NCBI GenBank assembly: GCA_026991065.1 | Contig: JALXCG010000490.1 | Span: forward strand, 1-5,668 | Reading direction: 5' to 3' | DNA from: Gemmatimonadota bacterium | Lineage (GTDB): Bacteria > GCA-2686955 | DNA length: 5,668 nucleotides | Shown here: positions 1 to 5,668 of the stretch, piece after piece | Layout: every line of letters begins with the position of its first letter | How positions within the stretch are numbered: position 1 is the stretch's first letter | The notes under the pieces: model-generated | The model's input: only the letters and a program-made list of their open reading frames with translations | Database searches by the model: none | Told to the model about the DNA's origin: nothing | Made by a program: the position numbers and the translations under genes

Positions 1-1014
1 GGGCCGCGGAGGGAGTTTCCGCAGCAGGTCTCCCACCGACCCCAACCCCAGGTTCGGCGCGGAGAAACGGTGGGCCAGCATCCATTCATCATCGGCAAAA
101 CCGCTCAAATAGTTGCGCACGCCGTCAACCAGCACCATCAGGACTCGCGCGCCGGAAGGCGTGGAGCGCGCGACTTCGCGAGCGGCCCAGGCTACCGCGC
201 CACTCGAACCGCCGCAGAGTAGTCCCTCTTCGCGCAGCAGGCGGCGTGCGGTCTGAAATGCGTGGCGATCGTCGACTTTGATCCAGCGATCCACCACAGA
301 ACGGTCCAGGACCTCGGGCACAGTGTCGTTGCCCAACCCCTCCAGCAGATAGGGTCGCGTCTCTGCCCCACCGGCCAGGATCGACCCAACCGGATCTACT
401 CCCACCACCTGCAGGTTCGGGATCTGCCGCTTCAAGCCCTGGGCAATGCCGGTCAGCGTCGCACCGGTACCGGCACCAACCACCACCACATCGAGCATCC
501 CTCCGGTCTGCTTCAGTATCTCCACCGCGGTTCCCTCGCGATGCGCATGGACCGCAGCCGGATTGCTCTGCTGATTCAGAAAGCAGGAACGCGAGATGAC
601 CCCCTCCAGGCGCGCGGCGACGCTCATGTGGCTCTTGGGGTGGGTCGAAGGCAGTCCGGCCGGTGTTCGGATCAGCTCGGCACCGAGAGCTTGAATCAGA
701 GTCTGCTTCTCGCGACTGGCATCCTCCGGAACCGCCACAATCACGCGGTATCCCTTGGCGGCGCCGCAGGCCGCAAGCGCAACACCGGTGCTGCCTGAAC
801 TCGCGTCGATCAACGTGTCGCCAGGCTGAATTCGACCGTCCGCCTCGGCCGCCTCGACCATCGCGATTACCGAGCGATCCTGGGCGGAACCCGACGGATT
901 CAAGAACTCGCATTTCGCCAGAAGATCGCAGGGCAAATCCCCCCCAAAGCGCCGCAACTGAACAATCGGGGTCGCGCCAACCGCGGCCAGGATCGAGTCG
1001 AAAACCTCTTGCAC
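1..1014 (-). CDS. Cystathionine beta-synthase-like protein lacking the PLP lysine (3' end outside window)
   Basis: The frame is open for 338 codons and runs off the left edge. The protein follows the catalytic domain of cystathionine beta-synthase (PLP fold type II) along its length. Visible blocks are ATPIVQL (14-20), LLAKCEFLNPSGS (31-43), SSGSTG (72-77), GAGTGATLTGI (180-190), VGVDPVGSILA (204-214), EGLLCGGSSGA (263-273) and VDGVRNYLSGF (296-306). In this family the lysine of the GGSVKDR-type motif forms the Schiff base with PLP. Here the motif reads GSAQDR, with Gln45 at that place, and the Asn of SGNTG is Ser75, so normal beta-replacement chemistry is doubtful. The pyridine-contacting Ser in CGGSSG is kept. 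The visible C-terminus (SVGDLLRKL, 326-334) resembles the start of a CBS/Bateman domain, but that part lies outside. I chose the GTG at 1014 because GAGGAG stands six bases upstream; an in-frame ATG at 1035 has a poor ribosome site. The start is one base after the upstream stop. Family assignment is firm; activity is unknown. Confidence 0.88.
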   Translation of the reverse strand, partial: MQEVFDSILAAVGATPIVQLRRFGGDLPCDLLAKCEFLNPSGSAQDRSVIAMVEAAEADGRIQPGDTLIDASSGSTGVALAACGAAKGYRVIVAVPEDASREKQTLIQALGAELIRTPAGLPSTHPKSHMSVAARLEGVISRSCFLNQQSNPAAVHAHREGTAVEILKQTGGMLDVVVVGAGTGATLTGIAQGLKRQIPNLQVVGVDPVGSILAGGAETRPYLLEGLGNDTVPEVLDRSVVDRWIKVDDRHAFQTARRLLREEGLLCGGSSGAVAWAAREVARSTPSGARVLMVLVDGVRNYLSGFADDEWMLAHRFSAPNLGLGSVGDLLRKLPPRP

Positions 1015-1015
1015 G

Positions 1016-2194
1016 CTAGTCTCCTCGTCCTTCATGTTCAATGCGCATCCGCGGATGGATTCCGCGTGCCGGCAAGCGCTCATAAACGTAAGTGGACTCC
1101 AACGCTCTTTCCAAGGGCACCGCACCGGCGGCCACTCTCCCCTCCGCCATGGCAATGCAGGCGATCGATGCGGGATAGGCGGTCATCCGTTCCATCGCGG
1201 TGAAGCCGCTCTCCTGATCTTCGTAGTCGATAATGTCGATCGTTGCGGTGCATTCCCGGCCGTTGTCAGTGCCCGAGCAGCAAACACGCAGCACAACCAA
1301 ATCCGGGTCATCGGGAAAATCGATCACACGGCTGGCCAACGCATGGAAGAGAGCGCGCGGGACCACCTCCGTCCCCTCGACCCGGACCGGCTCCATATCC
1401 AGCAAGCCTATGTCGCGCAGGAGTTTCATCTGCGCATAGTGCCCCGGATAGCGAAGCGTCTTGTAGCCATAATTCTGCAAACGCCCGGCGAAGCTCCATG
1501 GACAGGTGGAGGTTCCACCGCTGGTTGTGAACGCCTCCAGAGTACCGAGCGGCGCACCGAACTCGATCCGCTCCAGCTCGCTGAAAGTCTCGACCTCGCA
1601 TACCTTTCCGTGACGCAGCACCACCGCCCGTCCAAAATACTCGTTGGTCAACCCTTCGATGCTGAAAACCAATTTGTAGCCGAGTGGCGGCCGGGGAGTC
1701 TGTGGCAAACCGCCGCAGTAGATTCGCACATCCCTCGGCGAGTCAATGGTCTCCATCGCCAGAACAGCCAGGGTATTGCCCAGTCCGGGGGCAAGCCCGA
1801 GATCGGGGACAACCGCTACGCCCCGCTCGCGGGCACGGGAGTCGAGTTCAAGTTCACGCCGCACGATTTCGGTATTGCCCCCCAGATCTCCGAAGCTCGA
1901 CCCGGCATCGACTGCAGCACGGGCCAACTCGAAATTCAGATAGTAGGGCGCGGCGGAGAGGGTGACGGCGACGCCCCGCAGTGCCTCGCGGACGGCCGCT
2001 TCGTTGGTGGCATCGAGTTGCCACGCGGTAACCCGTGTTGAACCGCCAACAAGTCGATTAATCCGCGCGCAGGCCGCCTGCGCCAACTCCAACTCGCGAT
2101 CAAAAATCCGAATCTCCCGGGCGCCGGAAAACCTCGCCAGGTCGTATGCCGCGGCAACGCCCTGTCTGCCCGCACCAATCACTGCCATTCGCAT
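1016..2194 (-). CDS. Saccharopine dehydrogenase / lysine 6-dehydrogenase-like oxidoreductase
   Basis: This 392-residue cytoplasmic protein begins with a Rossmann dinucleotide fold, VIGAGRQG (5-12), and has an acidic residue at the end of the second strand (IFDR, Asp32), which favours NAD(H) over NADP(H). Further family marks are PDLGLAPGLGN (130-140), GGLPQTPRPPLGYK (161-174), EAFTTSGGTST (220-230) and YKTLRYPGH (244-252). These match the saccharopine dehydrogenase family, and the closest pattern I recall is L-lysine 6-dehydrogenase, which oxidises the epsilon-amino group of lysine to the semialdehyde. The real substrate could be lysine, saccharopine or another amino acid; sequence alone does not settle it. 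Length is normal for the family and no break is seen. The ATG at 2194 has GGAGAG about eight bases upstream; Met3 is a possible alternative. The last codons contain the ribosome site of the CBS-like gene, so the two are coupled. Confidence 0.9.
   Translation of the reverse strand: MRMAVIGAGRQGVAAAYDLARFSGAREIRIFDRELELAQAACARINRLVGGSTRVTAWQLDATNEAAVREALRGVAVTLSAAPYYLNFELARAAVDAGSSFGDLGGNTEIVRRELELDSRARERGVAVVPDLGLAPGLGNTLAVLAMETIDSPRDVRIYCGGLPQTPRPPLGYKLVFSIEGLTNEYFGRAVVLRHGKVCEVETFSELERIEFGAPLGTLEAFTTSGGTSTCPWSFAGRLQNYGYKTLRYPGHYAQMKLLRDIGLLDMEPVRVEGTEVVPRALFHALASRVIDFPDDPDLVVLRVCCSGTDNGRECTATIDIIDYEDQESGFTAMERMTAYPASIACIAMAEGRVAAGAVPLERALESTYVYERLPARGIHPRMRIEHEGRGD
1019..1026 (-). promoter_or_regulatory. 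Ribosome binding site that decides the CBS-like start
   Basis: On the minus strand GAGGAG (about 1026-1021) is followed by six bases and then GTG at 1014. It lies inside the last codons of the dehydrogenase gene, whose TAG stop is at 1018-1016. This supports the GTG start over the ATG at 1035 and suggests translational coupling. Confidence 0.65.
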
Positions 2195-2256
2195 GTCGAT
2201 CGCTCTCCGCTAGAGGGGATGAAGTTCAGAAGGACCTCTTGGCACGGGCCGGAAGT

Positions 2257-3705
2257 TCACTCCTCGCCGGCCTGGATCCCGAAGATCAGCGCGAACGCGC
2301 CGCCGAGGGCTCCCGCCACGGCCCGATTGGGACCGCTTCCGATGGCCGGGTTCTCCGCAGCGATACTATAGCCCAGCCGACCGCCGGGAACCGCGCCATG
2401 GTGCACCAATACCGGGGTCGAATCCGGGGGCGCACCGCCACGGAAGCAGTAAACAGCCCCACCGCTCTCCGCGCCGATGTCATTCTCGGGCGCACCAACG
2501 GCGATATCCGCATAGCCGTCACCGTCTATGTCCCCCAGCGGTACAATCCCGTTGCCGAAAGCATCATCCGGATTCTCCCCAGTCCAATGCCAATAGGCGG
2601 TCGTATCAGGTTCCGGGCCGCCGCGATAAAGCCACACCTTGCCCTGATCCGTGCCGCGTATCTGCGGCGGGCCGCCACCGGAGCGCGGGCTTTCGGGCGG
2701 AGCGGAGCGCTTGCGCGGAGCGCCCACTATCAAGTCATCGTAGCCATCGCCGTCAATGTCCCCTCCGGCGGCGAACACCCAGCCAAAGAGCCGGCGATAG
2801 TCTGTTCCATACAGCCGATAGGAGGGAGTGGAACATGGGAAGTCGCGCCCCAAATAGACCCAGACCTCCGGAAGACGTTCATCGTGGCCGGTCCACAACC
2901 GCTTCAACGGCAAGCTCGCGGCAAAATCGATCAAGCCATCGCCATCGAGATCCCCAACAGAGTGGACATAGGCCCCCAGTTCGGCGTTCCGCACCTCCTG
3001 ATTTCCCTTGATCACATGCCAAAGCGGCGTGGATGAAGGGGACCCTCCGAAGAGATGCACCTCGCCCGCAAGGTTGTCGCCATACGGGGCGCCAACGGCA
3101 AAATCGCCGTAACCATCACCGTCAAGATCCCCGATGGAACAGGCGCTCCAGCCAAACCGGTCACCGAAACTCAGCGCCGGCAGGGCCATGATGGGAACCA
3201 GCTCGGGCGCTTGCGCTCCAGGCCGAGTCTCTTGCGTCATGGGCTGGGCGCCGGCGGAAGGGGAAACCGAACCGGCGTTCGCGGCCCCAGCGATCTCACG
3301 GCCGGAATAGAGGTAGAAGACTCCGCCCTCCCATTCGCCCGGCCCTTGCCCATACGGGGCTCCAACCCCCAGGTCGGCGATGCCATCCCCGTCAACATCA
3401 CCGACAGCTCCGGCAAAGACGCCAAAACCATCCCCAAGTTCCGGCCCTGAGATCCAGAGCACGCCGCCCCGAGACAGAAGGATTTGAACGGCACCAAAGA
3501 GTTCGTCTCCCCCCCAAGCGCCAATCACAATGTCGGGACGACCATCGGCGTCGAAATCAGCAGACCAATCGGTCCAGCTGCCATAACCGGGCGCGTTCAG
3601 CTCTCCCGGGCGAAGGGCCAGAAGCAACTCCCCGTCAAACTCCAGGGCGCAAGCAGAACCGCCAAGAATCAACATGGGGACCAAGCAAGACAACCAAGTG
3701 CGCAT
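2257..3705 (-). CDS. Exported FG-GAP (integrin alpha-type) seven-bladed beta-propeller protein
   Basis: The protein has 482 residues. A signal peptide (1-20: Arg2, then a hydrophobic run LSCLVPMLILGG) ends in A-C-A before Leu21; Cys19 is a weak lipobox alternative. The rest is a propeller of FG-GAP repeats. Six carry calcium-binding DxDxDGxxD loops starting at D50, D103, D193, D252, D316 and D392, most followed by a hydrophobic strand and VGAP. A seventh unit (443-475) keeps the LGYS and VAGA edges but has lost the acidic loop (NPAIGSGPN). Low-complexity linkers occur at 139-175 and 331-352. Nothing follows the last blade, so there is no anchor or sorting domain. Such domains mediate extracellular binding and are often uncharacterised in bacteria. 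The ATG at 3705 was chosen because GGAG lies close upstream and it opens directly on the signal peptide; the reading frame extends to 3885 but those 60 residues look non-coding. The partner is unknown. Confidence 0.88.
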   Translation of the reverse strand: MRTWLSCLVPMLILGGSACALEFDGELLLALRPGELNAPGYGSWTDWSADFDADGRPDIVIGAWGGDELFGAVQILLSRGGVLWISGPELGDGFGVFAGAVGDVDGDGIADLGVGAPYGQGPGEWEGGVFYLYSGREIAGAANAGSVSPSAGAQPMTQETRPGAQAPELVPIMALPALSFGDRFGWSACSIGDLDGDGYGDFAVGAPYGDNLAGEVHLFGGSPSSTPLWHVIKGNQEVRNAELGAYVHSVGDLDGDGLIDFAASLPLKRLWTGHDERLPEVWVYLGRDFPCSTPSYRLYGTDYRRLFGWVFAAGGDIDGDGYDDLIVGAPRKRSAPPESPRSGGGPPQIRGTDQGKVWLYRGGPEPDTTAYWHWTGENPDDAFGNGIVPLGDIDGDGYADIAVGAPENDIGAESGGAVYCFRGGAPPDSTPVLVHHGAVPGGRLGYSIAAENPAIGSGPNRAVAGALGGAFALIFGIQAGEE

Positions 3706-3936
3706 ACGATTCTCCGCCCATTTCAACGTTCTGCGTTCCGGCTGATGCTCACGCAGCACAAACCCACGCAAGCCGATCCCTTCCTGGGAGCCTGTCGCGA
3801 AGGAGACTCGGCTTCCAGCAGAATAACCGAATCCGCCGGAGATTCTCATGCTCTCGCCGGCCACCCCACAACCCTGCCGGCGCACACTTGGTGGCGGCGC
3901 TGCACCGCGCGGACGGGGTCACCTCCGCTCCCCCCC
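3706..3936. other. Non-coding gap between tRNA terminator and propeller gene
   Basis: I see no gene here. It should hold the promoter and leader of the propeller gene, but no convincing -35/-10 pair stands out on the minus strand. The only visible structure is the two-tier stem-loop at 3770-3814. Confidence 0.5.
3770..3814 (-). promoter_or_regulatory. Possible two-tier stem-loop in the propeller gene leader
   Basis: A perfect 7-base inverted repeat (AAGCCGA at 3770-3776 with TCGGCTT at 3808-3814) encloses a second perfect 5-base one (CCTTC at 3779-3783 with GAAGG at 3799-3803). They are separated by a small internal loop of two and four bases, with 15 bases in the terminal loop. It lies about 65 bases upstream of the ATG at 3705, so it could fold in the 5' leader. 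It has no T-tract and matches no riboswitch that I know. It may be chance in GC-rich DNA. Confidence 0.3.
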
Positions 3937-3980
3937 AAAAAAGAAAGATGAGCACCGCGGCGCTTGCCGTGCTCATCTTT
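3937..3980 (-). terminator. Rho-independent terminator of tRNA-Leu
   Basis: Perfect 12-base inverted arms (3944-3955 and 3969-3980, AAAGATGAGCAC and its complement) enclose a short GC-rich top. On the minus strand they are followed by TTTCTTTTTT. The structure begins 12 bases after the tRNA CCA end. On the plus strand the tail is only a short T run, so termination in that direction would be weaker. Confidence 0.88.
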
Positions 3981-3992
3981 TCCGAGAATATT

Positions 3993-4077
3993 TGGTGCCC
4001 AGGGCGGGATTCGAACCCGCACGGGTTGCCCCACTGCCCCCTCAAGACAGCGTGTCTGCCAATTCCACCACCTGGGC
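3993..4077 (-). tRNA. tRNA-Leu (anticodon GAG)
   Basis: This is a class II tRNA with an 82-base body plus encoded CCA (3995-3993). The acceptor stem GCCCAGG (4077-4071) pairs with CCTGGGC (4003-3997), and the discriminator base is A. The anticodon stem CTGTC (4050-4046) pairs with GGCAG (4038-4034), with one G-T pair. The loop TTGAGGG holds anticodon GAG at 4043-4041, which reads the leucine codons CUC and CUU. A long variable arm with a GGG/CCC stem follows, then the T-arm GCGGG-TTCGAAT-CCCGC. The D-arm GTGGAATTGGCAGAC is typical of bacterial tRNA-Leu. The gene stands alone, with its own terminator, and is divergent from the outer membrane protein gene. Confidence 0.97.
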
Positions 4078-4085
4078 TGGTGATG

Positions 4086-4116
4086 CTGAATGAGCGCTTT
4101 TCACTCCGCCATTCAG
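4086..4116. repeat. 7-base dyad between tRNA-Leu and the barrel gene
   Basis: CTGAATG (4086-4092) and CATTCAG (4110-4116) form a perfect inverted repeat with a 17-base spacer, in the divergent intergenic region. The right arm abuts a GGAAGAGG purine run in front of the ATG at 4133. It could be an operator-like dyad or a leader hairpin. No clear promoter elements were recognised around it. Confidence 0.3.
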
Positions 4117-4183
4117 GAAGAGGCACGCTATCATGCCTCGATTCCTTCGCACAACCTCTTTTCGCCCATCCGGAGCCTTCTCC

Positions 4184-5542
4184 ATGCACGTTTCGACGCT
4201 GACCCCGGTCAGGCGCCGCATCCTCGTTGCGTCCCTGCTACCCCTCTGCTTTTGGGCAGTCCCTGCTCACGCCGACTTCCACCTGGCCTCTATGGACGAG
4301 TTGCTGCGCCAAGACCCCTACTCCGACATCGACCCGCTCTCGTCGGAGAGCAGCGGGGGGAGTGTCTACGGCGGGATCGGGTTGGATGTAATCGACGGCG
4401 ACACATGGATCTCCGTCTCCCTGCGACCAGAACTCAGCTTTGGCAATCTCGGGCTGGGACTCTACATCCCATTGCGCTTCTCCACCAGCAACGGTGAGAT
4501 TCGCGACCAGGATTGGGACACGACCGCGGACTATCTTGCGGTCTTTCGTTACGTCCGCTGGGCGCACAAAGGCGACCCCTTTTACGTTCGGGTGGGCGTT
4601 CAGGACAACGCGACGATCGGCCACGGCAGCATCATGCGCCACTACGCCAACACGCTGGACGAAGACAACCGCAAAGCCGGTTTCGTCCTGGATCTCAACC
4701 AGGGTGCGTGGGGAATCGAGTCGATCTACTCCAACTTCGCGCGCGCTGAAATCATGGGTGGTCGCGCCTACTACCGCCCCTTCTACAACACCGCACCGAT
4801 CCCGGTGCTGCGGACGTTCGCTATTGGAGCAACGGTGGTCAGCGACGTTGATCCCAATCCCTATGCGAGCGGCGATGCGGCAGTTGTATACGGGTTCGAC
4901 CTCGATCTCCCCATCCTACGCCGATCGACATTCGACCTGACGCTCTACTACGACCACGCGCGAATCCGAGACTACGGCTCCGGCAACATCGTCGGCGCAA
5001 CCGATGTCATTCGATTCCCCCTCCAATCTCTGAGTTTGACCACACGCCTTGAGCGGCGCTTTCTGAACGACGAGTTCGTGGCCCCCTATTTCGGGCACTT
5101 TTATGAACGAGATCGCGCCACACGCCTGGACGAAATGGACGGCCTGGAGAGCGAGTCAGGATGGTTCGGTGAAGCGATGCTGAACATCCTTAACACTTTC
5201 TATGTTCAGGCGAGCTATGAGTGGAAGGATGACGACCCCGACGGCTGGCTGCATGCAGAAACCGGGCTCCCCACGCTGATTCCAAGCATTCAGCTTACAG
5301 CCAGTTATGACCGCTACCACATCAATGAATTCCAGGATGTCAGCGACCTTGACGACGATTCACACCTCCGCTGCGAGGCCAAATATCGCCTCAACAGCAT
5401 GTTCTGGCTGGTGGGTAGTTTCCACCGCACCTGGATGCTGGCCGACGAAGCGGAGTGGGCGACCCCGGGAATTCCGGAATACGAGCCGACCGATCGCACG
5501 GCGGTAAGGATTGAACTGGCCATCCCCCTCTCCATCGAGTGA
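4184..5542 (+). CDS. Outer membrane beta-barrel protein of unknown function
   Basis: From the ATG at 4184 the protein has 452 residues. It opens with a clear signal peptide (1-30: VRRR, hydrophobic core ILVASLLPLCFWAV, cleavage after AHA before Asp31). The mature part is rich in alternating polar/hydrophobic strands with Tyr and Trp at their edges, ending in an amphipathic strand (VRIELAIPLSIE), as in outer membrane barrels; the usual terminal aromatic residue is missing. A block at about 110-151 (DWDTTADYL, RYVRW, GDPFYVRVG, then a glycine-rich turn before SIM) resembles uncharacterised barrel proteins that I recall from FCB-group bacteria; function is not known. An upstream in-frame ATG at 4133 also has a purine-rich site (GGAAGAGG). 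I prefer 4184 because it has GGAG eight bases upstream, gives a signal peptide of normal length and leaves 106 rather than 55 bases for divergent promoters. The gene appears monocistronic. The barrel is likely; the start is less certain. Confidence 0.85.
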   Translation: MHVSTLTPVRRRILVASLLPLCFWAVPAHADFHLASMDELLRQDPYSDIDPLSSESSGGSVYGGIGLDVIDGDTWISVSLRPELSFGNLGLGLYIPLRFSTSNGEIRDQDWDTTADYLAVFRYVRWAHKGDPFYVRVGVQDNATIGHGSIMRHYANTLDEDNRKAGFVLDLNQGAWGIESIYSNFARAEIMGGRAYYRPFYNTAPIPVLRTFAIGATVVSDVDPNPYASGDAAVVYGFDLDLPILRRSTFDLTLYYDHARIRDYGSGNIVGATDVIRFPLQSLSLTTRLERRFLNDEFVAPYFGHFYERDRATRLDEMDGLESESGWFGEAMLNILNTFYVQASYEWKDDDPDGWLHAETGLPTLIPSIQLTASYDRYHINEFQDVSDLDDDSHLRCEAKYRLNSMFWLVGSFHRTWMLADEAEWATPGIPEYEPTDRTAVRIELAIPLSIE

Positions 5543-5617
5543 TTGCTCCTCGCGGGGCGGTGCCTCCGAGGTTCAGCAAAAGTCCAGCTTCCGGGGCGCC
5601 GATCTTGGGGAAGCCCA

Positions 5618-5640
5618 GAAGGACGGCCCGGCCGCCCTTC
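5618..5640 (+). repeat. GC-rich hairpin downstream of the barrel gene
   Basis: GAAGG-A-CGGC and GCCG-C-CCTTC form a ten-position stem with one mismatch and a 3-base loop, 76 bases after the stop at 5542. There is no T-tract, so a standard intrinsic terminator is not supported. It may still act as an RNA 3' end structure. Confidence 0.35.
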
Positions 5641-5644
5641 GGGT

Positions 5645-5662
5645 CACCTCTCACCCGAGGTG
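5645..5662. repeat. Small inverted repeat near right edge
   Basis: CACCTC and GAGGTG are perfect 6-base arms around a 6-base spacer, immediately after the previous hairpin. No function can be assigned. The rest of 5543-5668 shows no gene that I can support. Confidence 0.3.
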
Positions 5663-5668
5663 CGGCGA

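Noticed and set aside
125-913. A long minus-strand reading frame with an Arg/Gly-rich product
   Set aside because: It is an out-of-frame shadow of the CBS-like gene; its composition is unlike a protein and it has no motif, while the other frame carries clear family motifs.
1-1014. Pseudogene call for the CBS-like gene
   Set aside because: There is no frameshift or stop in 338 codons and most structural motifs are intact, so catalytic loss does not imply gene decay.
1034-2041. A 335-codon plus-strand frame opposite the dehydrogenase
   Set aside because: It lies antisense to a gene with clear family motifs and shows no recognisable domain; long antisense frames are common in high-GC DNA.
2146-3036. 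A 296-codon plus-strand frame opposite the propeller gene
   Set aside because: Its repeated AIAVNVP-like segments are the antisense reading of the DxDxDG repeats, so it is a shadow.
2506-3558. Recurrent short DNA repeats spaced irregularly
   Set aside because: They are the codons of the FG-GAP calcium loops, not a CRISPR array or independent DNA repeat.
3706-3885. A 60-residue N-terminal extension of the propeller protein
   Set aside because: The extension would precede an obvious signal peptide and has no good ribosome site, whereas the ATG at 3705 has both.
5391-5654. A minus-strand gene at the right edge
   Set aside because: Most of it lies antisense to the barrel gene, and the part beyond it has no recognisable protein motif or ribosome site.

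Overview
The window reads as chromosomal DNA of a high-GC, Gram-negative bacterium. The Gram-negative call rests on a signal-peptide-bearing beta-barrel outer membrane protein (positions 4184-5542). The barrel shares a motif block that I associate with uncharacterised barrels of Bacteroidota, Gemmatimonadota and related (FCB-like) lineages. The secreted FG-GAP propeller protein is also common in such lineages and in Myxococcota. I cannot assign a taxon from sequence alone. I see no mobile element, CRISPR array or phage gene.

Layout. On the minus strand, read from right to left, there is a tRNA-Leu(GAG) with an encoded CCA and a strong intrinsic terminator (4077 to 3937). Next comes a 231-base non-coding stretch with a possible structured leader. 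It is followed by an exported seven-bladed FG-GAP beta-propeller protein (3705 to 2257), a saccharopine dehydrogenase / lysine 6-dehydrogenase-like oxidoreductase (2194 to 1016) and a cystathionine beta-synthase-like protein (1014 to beyond the left edge). On the plus strand there is one gene, the outer membrane barrel (4184 to 5542), divergent from the tRNA. Short GC-rich hairpins without a T-tract follow it.

How the genes relate. The oxidoreductase and the CBS-like gene are separated by one base, with the ribosome binding site of the second inside the end of the first. They are almost certainly co-transcribed and translationally coupled, which suggests a joint role in amino acid metabolism. 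The propeller gene is 62 bases upstream on the same strand and may belong to the same transcript, although its exported product has no obvious metabolic link.

The most notable observation is in the CBS-like protein. The fold-defining motifs of the cystathionine beta-synthase catalytic domain are well preserved, yet the lysine that should bind pyridoxal phosphate is a glutamine (codon 882-880). The conserved Asn of the SGNTG loop is also a serine. It therefore looks like a pseudoenzyme, or an enzyme with a changed role, coupled to a dehydrogenase.
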